Shown: piece by piece, positions 1-10,519 of the stretch
Layout of the letters: every line of letters starts with the position of its first letter
Position numbering within the stretch: the stretch's first letter is position 1
Source of the DNA: Riptortus pedestris
Taxonomy: Eukaryota; Arthropoda; Insecta; Hemiptera; Alydidae
Assembly (NCBI GenBank): GCA_019009955.1
Contig: CM032228.1
Span: 252,159,501-252,223,500 of the forward strand
Length of the DNA: 64,000 nt
Direction: 5' to 3'
The notes under the pieces: generated by a model
Told to the model about the DNA's origin: nothing
Databases searched by the model: none
What the model saw: the letters and a program-made list of their open reading frames with translations, nothing else
Translations under genes and position numbers: made by a program

Positions 1-150
1 TTCATGTGAGAAGCATGTAAATAGTTATTGTGTTGACGTCAGCAATTAAGATTTTATTGACCAACAACTTGCTTTTGGAAATAGAGAATAAATTGTAAGA
101 TGAGATCAATAGTGTTACATTCCAACATGTGGCAAATCTGTTTAGTTAGT
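1..150 (-). mobile_element. HINE-like element, 5' terminal fragment
   Basis: The stretch resembles the interior and 5' end of the dominant repeat family in minus orientation. It ends in GGCAAATCTGTTTAGTTAG, a degraded form of GGGAAATCTGCTTAGTTTAC. The ACGCAG hairpin is missing and the other end lies outside the window. Confidence 0.6.
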
Positions 151-163
151 AGCAGCTGCTTTT

Positions 164-291
164 TAGCAGATTTTCCTTAAGGGAAATCAGCTATTGAGGT
201 CGTGTACTCATGACGCGATCAAAAATTCCCTCAAATATCCATCAATCCTACATAGTAAATGATGAAAATGAGGGCCGTTGAAAGTGTGTGT

Positions 292-347
<56 letters not shown>

Positions 348-676
348 CACACTTGTCTTACCACTCTAGCGGTCGCAGTTCTTGCTTGATCGTAAACTCG
401 ATATATAAGCGTTTCATGTAAAACTAAAGATCAAGTTAGTTAATGGGTAAGATAAGATTTTACGTTCTTGTCTCGGAAATATTTGTTTGATCTACACCAT
501 ACTCGATATTTAATATCAATTCCATGCAACTTTAGTTGAAATTGTGCTAGTAATAAGGGAGGTTTAGATGTGGAAGGGATCTACGTTAAAGTTTCAGATT
601 TAAGATAAATGGTGAGATTATATCAATAGTCCATGGGAAATCTGCTTAGGTTACGCAGCCCCTGCGTGTTGGGGTT
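164..676 (-). mobile_element. HINE-like element, near full-length, internally short
   Basis: Begins with TAGCAGATTTTCCTTAAGGG (3' palindrome) and ends with GGGAAATCTGCTTAGGTTAC plus the hairpin GCAGCCCCTGCGTG. It contains a (TA)n(TG)n microsatellite at about 293-346 followed by the usual CTCTAGCGGTCGCA motif. The interior is shorter than in the copy at 16715-17640. Confidence 0.75.
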
Positions 677-1195
677 ATAGTTTCTTACATGCTTTAACAC
701 GTTTCGAGCCTAATATTTCCATAAGTAGCTGTTCTTCTAGAGGCGTCAGCTACACTTCTTGCAGATTATAAAGATAACTCAATCACCCAATAACGTTTCA
801 TTGCGATGCTCATGAAATGCTTTTACTGCATCTTTCAGTGAGGGGGGAGGGGTAGGGAAAAACAGGGATTCAGTGTTAGGAAAATTGGCGTTGGTGGCTA
901 CCGAAGTGAGGGTGTTAGGGAGAGGGGTGGTGTAATGCTATTGGCAAGCCCAAATCATGTTTCCCCTAAGTATATTTCAGGGTGGTAGCACCCCCATCCC
1001 CCGAAACGTGCTGTGGGGGGGGGGTGAGAGAGAGGAATTTTACGTAATCCCCCCCCTCGGATCCACCCCTATTTATGCCTGCCTCTTCTCCTCCACCAAC
1101 TCTTACTAAATAAGGAAATCCCCTAATACAGGTTTTCCTTCTACACTGCCATACCTTAATTTTCCTTGTTTTCCTCCCGCCCCCCCCCCTTTATA
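677..1195. other. no gene seen; G- and C-tract-rich spacer
   Basis: No coding frame or recognisable element end was found. The stretch holds several long homopolymer tracts of G (around 1014-1022) and C (around 1049-1056 and 1181-1189), which also occur inside HINE-like copies, so it may be decayed interior of one. Confidence 0.4.
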
Positions 1196-1199
1196 CCAG

Positions 1200-2318
1200 A
1201 TTTTCAAAAAGGTTGCAGTTGCGATATGTTTATGACAAAAGTTTCGATCGATTTCAAATGTCCATCGATCCCACTCAGATGATGAATATATATTGTTACG
1301 TTTTATTACAAAACCAGTAATGAAACGTTGTTAATAAGAGTTCTTTTGGATTGCAAAATTAAACACACACACAAGTTTCATAGTTTATCACTGCACAATT
1401 TATTTCACAATGCACAATACTCTCGATTATTACTACTCACAGTATTACACTGATAGTGTCACTGTTCTTCAGATTTCACAGTCCATTAATTCACTCACGG
1501 TCACTGAAACACACAAAAGACGGCACTGCACTGTCCTTTACTTCGGGGCACTGCACTGTCTTAAACAAGACACTAAACTGCTACTTACAGTCACGGCACA
1601 ACACTGTTCTCCTTATAAAAACACTTTACCGCGCTGCACTAAGTCGCACTGTAGCACTGATGTGACCATCAAGACGTCTGACCGTAAACTGACTGTGGGG
1701 TACTGTGAGACTTCCTTATAAATCCTTGTAGAAGTGTCTAGGCATGGAAAGATCCAGAACTTCCTGGAAGGCCCATATTAGATTCTGCCGGGGGCCCTAC
1801 TTAGAATTGCCCTAATTAGCTTCGCCCGTTCCACTTGTCTTTGTTCCTTCTTTCACGCGGCTCTCTCTCTTTGTGTATTCACCCACTCATCGGATGCAAA
1901 TACGCTCTGTTGATCTCGCCTCCCCTTGTCTTTTTTTGTTGGATTACTACAATTTGAGTGTTTGAGATTAAAAATATCCTGACTCATAATAAATTACAGT
2001 ACTAGATATAGATAATAGTTTTATATAAAATTAGTATGTTACATTCAAACATTTTTCAGTAATTTTTTTTCTTCCCTGTCATGAATATTTGTGTTTAGCC
2101 ATTCAGGTTTGAGAGGTTAGCTGACCTGTCTGTTTACAATTCAGGCTCTTCCTGTTGTAATTGTTAATCGAATGAATGATTTCTTATCGTTTGTATTTAC
2201 TCACTTAATATTCACGGTGGTGTTTAGTGTTTCCAGTAGGTAGATTTATCAATTGTAAAACTTGACTTGGGAAATCTGCTTAGTTTACGCAGCCTGTGCG
2301 TGACGGACCTTTTAGTAA
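1200..2318 (-). mobile_element. HINE-like element interrupted by an LTR
   Basis: The left side (about 1240-1290) carries the AAATGTCCATCGATC motif of the family's 3' region. The right side (about 1898-2318) carries the 5' half and ends at GGGAAATCTGCTTAGTTTAC with a GACGGACC terminus. An LTR-like block at 1294-1895 replaces most of the middle. The 3' palindrome is degraded. Confidence 0.65.
1294..1895 (-). mobile_element. solo LTR-like sequence, diverged partner of 2393-2961
   Basis: It shares most of about 400 bp with the LTR at 2393-2961, including TGTTAC at the left, GTAATGAAACGTTGTTAATA and a series of CACTG-containing words. The outer part (about 1720-1895) has diverged or belongs to another subfamily, so the right end is uncertain. 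In LTR orientation (minus strand) it has a TATAAGGAA-type TATA box near 1715-1725. Confidence 0.55.
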
Positions 2319-3326
2319 ACTCACACTCCTACTCATTTCATATTAAAAATAAGCAGTTATATTATGGACCACTTTACTCGAAACTTAAATATTGTTACAT
2401 TTTTTTTATTACCAAAACCAGTAATAAACGTTGTTAATAAGAGTTCTTTTGGATTGCAAAATTAAATACTCACAAGTTTCACAGTTTTTATCACTGCACA
2501 ATTTATTTCACAATGCACAATACACTTGGTAATTATTCTTAATTACTACTCACAGAATACACTGATAGCGTCACTGTTCTTCAGATTACACAGTCCAATA
2601 ATTCACTCACGGTCACTGAAGTACACAAAAAGACGGCACTGCACTGTCTTAAACACGGCACTAAACTGTTACTTATAGTCACGGAACAACACTGTTCTTC
2701 TTATAAAAACACTTTACCGCACTGCACTAATTCGCACTGTACCTCATATAAGCACTTGAGAAGAAAACTGACTCGCTCGCGGTTGTCGGTTCCTTATATA
2801 GGTCGTCGGCATACATCAAAGGGGGATTGGCTGGGCCCTTCGACGTCTGGACTGGTCTAGTAGGAGCTCGACCCTCTGTCGGCTTCTTTGATCTACGTCA
2901 CCCTTTCCAAATACGCGACTCTCTCTCTGAAGGATTATTCGTATATTTAATTTTCGCTACAATATCAAATATTTTATTCATTTTACTGTGCAAGATACAT
3001 GCAAATTCGTATTGTGATAACGTTATCAATAATGATTTTCCAGTCTTGACAGGAAAATGTTTATTTCATCTATGTCATACTCAATATTTGACTGTTTAAT
3101 TCAATTCTAATGTTCATAATGATGGTCTATAGTTGTTTTTCTGTGCATTATTTCGTAACTCGAGTGTTTAGCGGTTTTTTCGTACTTTCTTGCTTTCAGC
3201 CTTTGGAAACCAACCTCCCCATTTGCCATTTCTGCTCGTCGGTTTTTACATGTAAATATAGTATATGGTGTGACATGAGATCACACGTTTGCCTCGCCGG
3301 AAATCGGCATAGTTTACGCAGGCCCT
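2319..3326 (-). mobile_element. HINE-like element carrying a solo LTR
   Basis: Interior sequence GTAAACTCACACTCCTACTC starts directly after the 5' terminus of the preceding copy, and the copy ends near 3326 with a degraded GGAAATCGGCATAGTTTACG terminus. The LTR at 2393-2961 is inserted in it with a 4-bp target duplication; removing it restores the family consensus (CTTAAATATCAAATATT). Confidence 0.7.
2393..2961 (-). mobile_element. solo LTR with ATAT target duplication
   Basis: On the minus strand this 569-bp block starts TGTAGC and ends GTAACA, and is flanked by ATAT at 2389-2392 and 2962-2965. It has a TATA-like CCTATATAAGG on the minus strand at about 2792-2802, many AGTG words downstream and an AAATAAA polyadenylation-type signal near 2500. 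No internal retroelement sequence adjoins it, so it is a solo LTR. The 4-bp duplication fits Ty3/gypsy-type integration, which is an inference. Confidence 0.75.
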
Positions 3327-3329
3327 TCT

Positions 3330-3655
3330 TGAGGGCCATTTGTATCCGAAGGGTAATTAGTTTGAAGAGAAGGGCAGTCTAGTTTGAGAGAGGCAATGTA
3401 GCCCTTTGTAATCCATTCTAAGCCCTTAATGCAGCTGAAGGGCTTGCCGGATCAAGCCCCTACATGCCTAACCTTCTCCTGTGGTAACCCCTCCCTATTA
3501 CCCTTCCTTCCCAGGCTTAAATTGCTCTAAGCCCTGCTTTTTGCTGCGGCCGTTTAGCAACAAGTACTTGCCGCTCATTTGCTATTCAAATTTGGCAGGC
3601 CCTGTTGATTTTATTACTGCTCTGCCATGGAAGGGTGGGAGTGCTGAATTCTGAG
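3330..3655. other. no gene seen; moderately GC-rich spacer
   Basis: No open frame with family similarity was recognised. Base composition is richer in GC than the flanking repeats. Confidence 0.4.
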
Positions 3656-3659
3656 TTAA

Positions 3660-3766
3660 TTTAGCAATTTTTCTTAAGGGAAATCAGCTATCAAGATGAT
3701 ACTCGTGAGGCGATTTTCGAATAATTTCTTCAAATGTCCATCGATCCTACCTAGTAGATGACGAAA
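3660..3766 (-). mobile_element. HINE-like element, 3' end fragment
   Basis: TTAGCAATTTTTCTTAAGGG, GGCGATTTTCGAATAATTTC and AAATGTCCATCGATCCTACC follow in the family order up to GATGACGAAAA. At that point it is fused to a 5' end in the opposite orientation. Confidence 0.75.
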
Positions 3767-3860
3767 AAGTCCGCCACGCAGGGGCTGCGCTAATTAAAGA
3801 GATTTCCCACGTGCGTCACGTATTTCCATTTATCTCTAAACATAAACGATTTTTAGTATT
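3767..3860 (+). mobile_element. HINE-like element, 5' end fragment
   Basis: AGTCCGCCACGCAGGGGCTG with the hairpin, then AGATTTCCCACGTG and part of the interior. It is cut off by a TCTA microsatellite. Confidence 0.75.
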
Positions 3861-3861
3861 T

Positions 3862-4134
3862 TGTGTGTGTGTTTATCTATCTATCTATCCATCTATCTGC
3901 CTATCCACATATCTATCTACCTATCTATCAATTTATCTACCCATCTATCTTTCCATCTATCCACTTATCTATCTATCTATCCATCTATCTGCCTATCCAC
4001 ATATCTATCTATCTATCTATCCATTTATCTATCTATCTATCTGTCTATCCACATATCTATCCATCTATTCACATATCTATCTATTCATCTATCCATCCAT
4101 CTATCTATCCATTTATCTATTTATATCCATCTAT

Positions 4135-4170
<36 letters not shown>
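3862..4170. repeat. (TCTA)n compound microsatellite ending in (TA)n
   Basis: About 270 bp of TCTA units with TCCA, TGCC and CACA interruptions, then about 30 bp of TA. The imperfect units give long false frames reading Tyr-Leu-Ser-Ile repeats in all three forward phases. Confidence 0.95.
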
Positions 4171-4173
<3 letters not shown>

Positions 4174-4585
4174 CAGTTGGCTCCTACGTTGTATTCTACT
4201 TTACCTCCTTAAGTAGAGGCTTTGTCCTTTACAAATATGTCAATAAAGCTTATTTCTTTAATTAAAATGCTATTAGAATTGTGTTTGACCGCCGAAACTA
4301 TTCGAGAAGGCGGAGGACTATAGGGGAGGCTAGACATTGACATATAGCGATGTGGAAGGGAATTCAATAGCCGAGGCATAGAAGGGTTCTGGGGAGACAA
4401 GGCATCTGCCATAGGATGGGATTAGTCAGATGGTGTCGATCTGCTATCCGATATGCCGGGGGTAGCTTCTTCAATACTATTGACAAACACTTTGTGGCTC
4501 TCTGGAAGCAGGCTCGTGTGGTAAAGCTGACTTAGAAACAATAGTCGCTATTTACACTCAGAATAAGGCGTCACCTGATAAATTG
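4171..4585. other. no gene seen; unrecognised sequence
   Basis: No family motif, terminal repeat or supported coding frame was found. Confidence 0.4.
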
Positions 4586-4586
4586 G

Positions 4587-4708
4587 CTTTTCAGCAGATT
4601 TCCCTCGTATTGAGGTTGTACTCATGACGCGATTTTCGAAACATTTCTTCAAGTGTCCATCGATCGTGCCCAGGAGATGACGGAAATGTGGTCCGTTCAA
4701 AATTATAA
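4587..4708 (-). mobile_element. HINE-like element, 3' end fragment
   Basis: CAGCAGATTTCCCTCGTATT, ATGACGCGATTTTCGAAACA and GGTCCGTTCAAAATTATAAA follow in order. The palindrome is half lost. It abuts a 5' end in the other orientation at 4709. Confidence 0.75.
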
Positions 4709-4925
4709 AGAGTCCTTCACGCAGGGTCTGCGAAAAATAAGCAGATTTCCCACTTGCTACTATGACACGTCTATTTCCAAAAAAAAAATCCTCCAGGATA
4801 TTGGTGACGAGATCGGGTATTGTGGAATGTTTTCGGATTAGTTGGGCCGTTTCCGTCGCTGTTTGGCTCTCGTATTAATATTTCTCTATTGTATAATTTC
4901 ACTTGGGAAATCTGCTTAGTGGGGG
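4709..4925. mobile_element. pair of inverted HINE-like 5' ends
   Basis: A plus-orientation 5' end (GTCCTTCACGCAGGGTCTGC, then AAGCAGATTTCCCAC, 4710-4751) and a minus-orientation one (CACTTGGGAAATCTGCTTAG, about 4901-4920) enclose roughly 150 bp that I do not recognise. Confidence 0.6.
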
Positions 4926-5037
4926 TTTAAGTAAGAATGCTTCCTCCCTATAGTAAACTGATTGACGAGTTGATCAGCATTCCACTGAACTTCAGATTCG
5001 TGAAACTGGGGGCACACTGGAGGTGGAAAACGAAAGA

Positions 5038-5334
5038 GCCCGTCTCGGTGGGGCTGGGTAAAGTAACCAGGTTTCCCACGTCGCTGCCATAACACATTTT
5101 GGAACTGGTAAACAGAAAGTCCGAATTACTCACCATCGCCCAACCGACTCCGCATGCTTTTCGCATAATAAAGGTCTCATGAAAACAATATTTGGTATAT
5201 AAGCTTGGAATGAAAAGCTTTATGTTATAACAGGTTTACTGAAGACTGAAAAAATCCCAAATATCTCGGTTAAAATCGCGAAATGAGTACAATAAAAACA
5301 GCTGATTTCACTTAAGGAAATCTGTTAATAAAGA
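5038..5334 (+). mobile_element. short, degraded HINE-like element
   Basis: A mutated 5' end (GGGGCTGGGTAAAGTAACCA, GGTTTCCCACGT) and a 3' end (AGCTGATTTCACTTAAGGAA, TCTGTTA) enclose only the ACAATATTTGGTAT...AAATATCTCGGTTAA part of the interior. The copy is about 300 bp long. Confidence 0.65.
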
Positions 5335-5712
5335 AAAGTTTCGTGATTACAATACCTCCTTTCATCCTTTTCTTCATAGAAGGAAGTAATGTCTATAACT
5401 GTAAATGGAATTGGACTTGCCTATGCTGCTTTAAGTACTGAAGAAGCCAATATATAAGTACTAACAAAGGAGGGATAAAGGAAATGAACGTGAAAAGAGA
5501 TGACTATTGAGCTGGAAAGAGAAATAAGCTCCGGGCCAATTTCTGCTGTAATCTTCTTATCTTGACGAGCCCTGGGAAAGCAGCTGCCATCTATCATCAG
5601 AAGTCACCGACACAACCCATCATCGAGTCAGCTGATTCTTTTTCAAACACCAATATCATCATTTCCGGCTTATTTTCTTAATTCCTCACTTAGTAAGAGC
5701 CAGTCTATTGAA
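5335..5712. other. no gene seen; unrecognised sequence
   Basis: No terminal repeats, family motifs or convincing coding frame. Confidence 0.4.
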
Positions 5713-5717
5713 AAAAA

Positions 5718-6909
5718 AGTCCCACAAGTAGGGGCTGCGTAAACTAAGCAGATTTCCCACGTGATTTTTTGCAGTATATAAATCAACTTACTGGTAACAC
5801 TTAACACCACCTGGAATATTAAGTGAATAATACAAACGGTAATGAGAAATCTTTCGGTCAATTTTAGTAGCCTCCAAAACGCAAAGCGTCTGAATTGAAA
5901 ACCGTCAAAGGTCAGCCAACCGAAAAGAAAAGCAATTACTGTAATATATACGTATCTGAACATATCACATTAATTTTATTGAAGACTATGTACTAAAGCT
6001 AGCGCTGTAATTTATTAAGAATCAGAATAATTTCTATCTCAATCACTCAAATTTTAATAATCCAAGAATAAAAGCAGGGCGTGCGTCTCGCAGGGTCTGC
6101 GTAAATTAAGCAGATTTCCCAAGTGCGCAGCGTGTTCGCATTTATCTCAAAAAGTAACAGTTCAATGAAAACTTGTTTTTATGCTCAAAATAATATATTT
6201 ATATAATTTTGAACAGACCACACTTTCGTCATTTAATAGGTAGGATCGATGGACATGAGAAGACATTTTCGAAAATACTGTCATGAGTATGACCTCAATA
6301 GCTGATTTCCCTGAAGGGAAAGGAGAGGGAGGGGTCCACAGAACGTATTTGCATATATCTCACAAAATATAAGAACAAAAAAATGGCTAACATAATATCA
6401 ATGAAAGCAATATTTGGTATTTAACCTTGGAATGAAATGGTTCATGGTATAACGGCTTGATATTAATATGTCATTAATAGAAGTGGGGGTTTACTACAAT
6501 CTGATTACTATAAACTGCAAATATCTCAGTTAATATTCATAATACAGAAAAGTGTATAGAACAACATTTATAGACCATTCAATGTTTATAACTTTGGATC
6601 AATATTTTTTCCTCCGAGGTATAGTAACGGAGATATATTGAATTTTGAAATTCCCTTTCTAACCCCCCCCCACCTTCGTGGTCCAACTTGATCTGTCTTT
6701 TGAATTTTTTTAAATAATACGTTTGGTAACGATCAAACAAAAATTGCGACCGCTAGAGCGTTAACAGACATATATATATATATATATATAATTTTGAACG
6801 GACCTCATTTTCGTGATCTCCTGGCTAGGATCGATGGACATTTGAAGAAATTTTACGATAATCGCGTCATGAGTACGACCTCAATTGCAGATTTCCCTTG
6901 AGAGAAATC
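5718..6909 (+). mobile_element. HINE-like element hosting a nested copy
   Basis: The 5' end (AAGTCCCACAAGTAGGGGCT, GCAGATTTCCCACGTG) is at 5718-5763 and the 3' end (GATTTCCCTTGAGAGAAATC, TGCTAG) at 6890-6909. An (AT)n lies at about 6770-6790. The interior is split near 6083 by another copy: the phrase that is continuous at 26870-26915 is divided here between about 6070 and 6330. Confidence 0.75.
6083..6320 (+). mobile_element. nested short HINE-like element
   Basis: Complete 5' end (GTCTCGCAGGGTCTGCGTAA, AAGCAGATTTCCCAAGTG) and a 3' end with the palindrome GATTTCCCTGAAGGGAAA, about 240 bp apart, inside the interior of the 5718-6909 copy. Confidence 0.75.
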
Positions 6910-7049
6910 TGCTAGTAGGCACTTAGCTGGATATGGACGTCTTAATTCTTAGTGATTTCTGAAAAGGGAATAACACAAGCTATAAGTCTCCGCTAATAGT
7001 TGTAAAATGTTAATAGACATAGTTTATGCCGTTAGATCTTCGTAGATGT

Positions 7050-7702
7050 TTCCCTGGAAGAAAATCTGCTTTTTATTTTGAGATTGTACCCATGACGAAG
7101 AAGAGGTACATTCTAATATATAATTTAGAATATATATATATATATATATATATATCCGCTCTGGCGGTCGTAATTTTTGTTGTATCGTTACTAATAGATA
7201 AATAATCGTTTCATGTTAAACTAAAGTTCAAGGTCTTTAATGGCCGAAATGCTGTGATAGGGGGATTTAAAGGTGTAATTTCAAAAATTTAAAATATTCC
7301 GTTATTTTACGCCGAATCGAAATATTGTATAGAACCAATCTTATTGCAAATGTTCTAAAGTCAATTTCTTCTCTATCTTTAGTATTAACCTTGAAATTTG
7401 CATTTTTTAGTTTTCAGACTTCAGTTAACCCCCACTTTTTATCCTATAAATAAGACGTTTAAATATCTTTTTATCTTTTTTTTTTTAAATTAGATATCTT
7501 TTTATCTTTTTTTAAATTAAATAGTCTGGTAAAGATGTACCCAAAATTGGGAACGCTAGAGCGTCAACAGATATATACATGCATATATAGTTTTGAACGG
7601 ACCTCGTTTTCGACATCTGCTGAATAGGTTCGAAGGACATTTGAATAAATTTGTCGAAAGTCTCGGCCCCCAATACCTGAGTTCCCTTGCTGGAAATCTG
7701 CT
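7050..7702. mobile_element. tail-to-tail pair of HINE-like 3' parts (fold-back)
   Basis: 7050-7440 is a minus-orientation copy running inward from its 3' end (GAAAATCTGCTTTTTATTTT, then (TA)n, GCTCTGGCGGTCGTAA). 7500-7702 is a plus-orientation 3' part (GCTAGAGCGTCAACAGATAT, TTTTGAACGGACCTCGTTTT, TGGAAATCTGCT). The two 3' termini face outward and make a fold-back of about 650 bp. Confidence 0.6.
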
Positions 7703-7827
7703 CAAATGTGAAGAAATTAATGGAAATAATATTAGCAAGTTTTGAATCGACATAAAGTTAAATTAAATGTATATAAAGGGAGTAATTAGTTTACGTTTCA
7801 CTTCCATTTTCAAACCATTCCATTCCA

Positions 7828-7867
7828 GGATTTGGGAAATATGCTTTGTTTACGCAGCCCCTGCGTG
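7828..7867 (-). mobile_element. HINE-like element, 5' terminus only
   Basis: TTTGGGAAATATGCTTTGTT then TACGCAGCCCCTGCGTGAC. The matching 3' end was not found nearby. Confidence 0.7.
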
Positions 7868-8204
7868 ACATCTTTATCATTATTTACCTGTGATTCCTTC
7901 TTTGTTCATAAAGTTTATCTCATTAGCTAATATCAATCAAAGGTTAACTTGTATTCATGTTGTGCCTAGCTGGATTATGATATTATAAACTCCTTTATCT
8001 ACTTTCTGGTCTTTGCCCTTACAGCTTCAGTCTATAGTTTGGCTTCTTATAGTTACATTATTTTTTTGTTTGTTATCCTTGGAGTATTTTCAACACTGCT
8101 TTATTTTTCGTCATGTGAGTATTTTCTGGTTTTCATCTTAATTTAATGTTACTTGTATATTTTTAGAAAAAGTGTTAAATGTCCATCTGGTAGGACTCAC
8201 AGAA
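7868..8204. other. no gene seen; T-rich sequence
   Basis: No coding frame. Shortly before 8206 there is AAATGTCCATC...GGTAGGACTCAC, a scrap of a minus-orientation HINE-like 3' region fused to the following 5' end. Confidence 0.4.
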
Positions 8205-8205
8205 A

Positions 8206-9001
8206 AAGTCCGTCACGCAGGGGCTGCGTAAACTAAGCAGATTTCCCACGTGAAGTTTTACAATAGAGAAATCTGCATACTGGTAACAGAATACCACCGT
8301 GATTAGATAATGAGAAATCTTTCAGTTAATTAAAATAAATACCCAACTGAAACGGCTTCTGAATTGTAAGAATAATTTATATTTTAATAACTCAAATTTT
8401 AGTAGTCCCAGAACTAAAGAAGAGGGGGGGGCGGATGAGCAGAACGTATTTACATAAACTTCACAAAGTAATGAAGGTAAGGTAAGGTTAGAAACGACAG
8501 GTAAGGTTGGAAGAAGCTTCCACCTGAGCCGAGCTGTTACGAAAATGGGCGACCTAATCCGAACACGTCTCACAGGCTTCATAAAAATGCAAATATCTCG
8601 GTTAATATTCAAGATAAAGAATAAATGTATATAACAATATTTATAGTAAATTTCATTTGCAATAAGATTGGATCTATACAATTTTTCGATCCGATGCATA
8701 ATAACGGAGATATTTCGAATTTTCGACAATCCCCCTTCTAAACCCCCCTCCCTCTGGTCCGATTTCAGCCATTAACGAACTTGATCTGTCTTTTTACATA
8801 AAACGGTTAAATATCGAGTTTCGTAACGATCTAACAAAAATTGCGACCGCTAGAGCGGTAACAGACATATAATATATAAAATAATATATAATTTTGAATG
8901 GACCTCATTTTCGACATCTCCTGGGTAGGATCGATGGACATTTGAAGAAAGTTTTCGAAAACCGCGTCATGAGTACGACCTCAATAGCTGATTTCCCTTA
9001 G
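8206..9001 (+). mobile_element. HINE-like element, nearly full-length
   Basis: Starts AAGTCCGTCACGCAGGGGCT and keeps the whole interior, including CTAGAGCGGTAACAGACATA, a short TA-rich tract and TTTTGAATGGACCTCATTTT. It stops at GATTTCCCTTA at 9001, half way through the 3' palindrome. A 38-bp spacer separates it from the mariner at 9041. Confidence 0.85.
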
Positions 9002-9040
9002 AGCTGTGGTTAGCCGTAAGTATAGTAAGGGTGCTCATTA

Positions 9041-10335
9041 CGTAGGTTGCTATATATATAACTGGCCTAGGCAACACTAAGTGTTGCCAGGTGCAATCTG
9101 ACATTTCCATTGGAAAGTTTGACATTTTTTAGCATAAATGTACTCAGAACTTTTTGACTTACGACAATTTTTTTTTCTTTAACAGGGACTTGAAGAAATC
9201 AATTTGGCAAAAAAATGGAATTAACTCGTGAACATTTTCGTGCGATCATTTTTCACAACTTTCGACGTGGATTATCACGACAAGAGTGCATCGATGAACT
9301 TAAATCTTTGTATGGCGACGAAGCACCATCCTATAGCACTGTGAAAAACTGGTACAACGAATTCAATCGTGGCCGACGCTCGCTCAAAGACGAATTCCGT
9401 GAAGGTCGTCCAAAAACAGCCGTTGTGCCAGAAAACATCGATGCCGTACGTGAACTGATAATGCAAGACCGTCATGTGACATACCGTGAGATAGAGGCAT
9501 GCCTAGGCATTTCTCCCACCAGCATACATTCGATATTGCATGAACACCTGGTCGTAAAAAAAGTTTGTTCTCGTTGGATCCCGCACAATTTGACAATCGC
9601 TCAAAAGAAAGCTCGTGTGGATTGGTGTAAAGAAATGCTGAAAAAATACGATCGCGGTGCTTCAAAAGACGTTTATAAGATCGTCACAGGTGACGAATCA
9701 TGGATCTATGCGTATGAGCCCGAAACAAAACAGCAATCGACCGTGTGGGTCTTCCAAGACGAGCCAAATCCAACGAAAGTTGTTCGTGGAAGAAGCACTT
9801 CGAAGCAAATGGTCGCCTGTTTCTTCGGCAAAACTGGTCATGTGGCGACTGTTCCGCTTGAGCAACGTAGGACGGTCAATTCTGAGTGGTACACCACCAT
9901 TTGTTTGCCTGAAGTCTTCGGAGAAATTCGAAAAATGAACAAGAGAAGACGAATCATTGTGCACCATGACAATGCGAGCTCTCACACATCGGCTCAAACC
10001 AGCGCCTTTTTGACCGGCCACAACGTCGAAGTGATGGGTCATCCGCCTTACAGCCCTGACTTGGCACCCAATGACTTCTTTTTATTCCCACACATCAAGA
10101 AAAAAATGCGTGGTCAACGATTTTCGTCGCCAGAAGATGCCTGTTGAAGCATTCAAAAACCATGTTTTGGAGGTGTCTCAATCGGAGTGGAAAAAAGTGC
10201 TTCGAAAATTGGTTTGAGCGCATGCAAAAGTGTATAAATCTTGATGGAGAATATTTTGAAAAACAATAAAACCATTTTCGTTGATAAATATTCGTATTTT
10301 CATTATTAGGCCAGTTATATATATAGCAACCCCCG
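9041..10335 (+). mobile_element. mariner transposon, DD34D
   Basis: A 1295-bp element bounded by TA at 9039-9040 and 10336-10337. The 29-bp terminal inverted repeats (9041-9069 and 10307-10335) differ at two positions; they contain GGTTGCTATATATATAACTG. It encodes one transposase reading frame with two frameshifts near the 3' end. The length and TA target site are standard for mariner. It sits just beyond the 3' end of a HINE-like copy. Confidence 0.95.
9215..10269 (+). pseudogene. mariner transposase, two 3' frameshifts
   Basis: The enzyme would bind the terminal repeats and cut and rejoin DNA at TA sites. The first 310 codons from the ATG at 9215 are open: an N-terminal helix-turn-helix region (about residues 1-110), the WIPHNL signature at 121-126, and catalytic Asp160 (TGDESW), Asp252 (HHDNAS) and Asp287 (YSPDLAPND). 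The spacing Asp252-34-Asp287 is the mariner DD34D pattern. An extra T at 10142 puts a stop after Ala-Cys. Beyond it the normal C-terminal frame resumes, is disturbed again by an extra A in the run at 10191-10196, and then reaches FENWFERMQKC...EYFEKQ and a TAA at 10267-10269. The catalytic core is intact; the product lacks about 40 C-terminal residues. The sequence most resembles the insect vertumnana-type mariners as I remember them, which is a weak assignment. Either error could be an assembly artefact. Confidence 0.93.
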
Positions 10336-10447
10336 TATTCCTGTGCTAGGCAATCTTCAAGTACACTTTTACACGAGAGTACTTGCTACCGACGTCCTCA
10401 GACCCCTCCCGGCTCTCGCATCTTTATGCTTTAACTACTCAAGTAAC

Positions 10448-10519
10448 TATTAATCGCAGATTTCCTCAAATGTCCATCGATCCTTCCTAGGAGAAGGCGA
10501 AAATGAGGTCCGTTGAAAA

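Noticed and set aside
1410..1721. 103-codon plus-strand frame
   Set aside because: It lies inside the LTR-like block, rich in CACTG words, and its counterpart at 2393-2961 does not keep it open.
3811..4265. Three overlapping 117-134 codon plus-strand frames rich in Tyr, Leu, Ser and Ile
   Set aside because: They are translations of the TCTA and TA microsatellite and change phase without losing character.
9275..10042. Minus-strand and shifted frames over the mariner
   Set aside because: They are shadows of the transposase frame.
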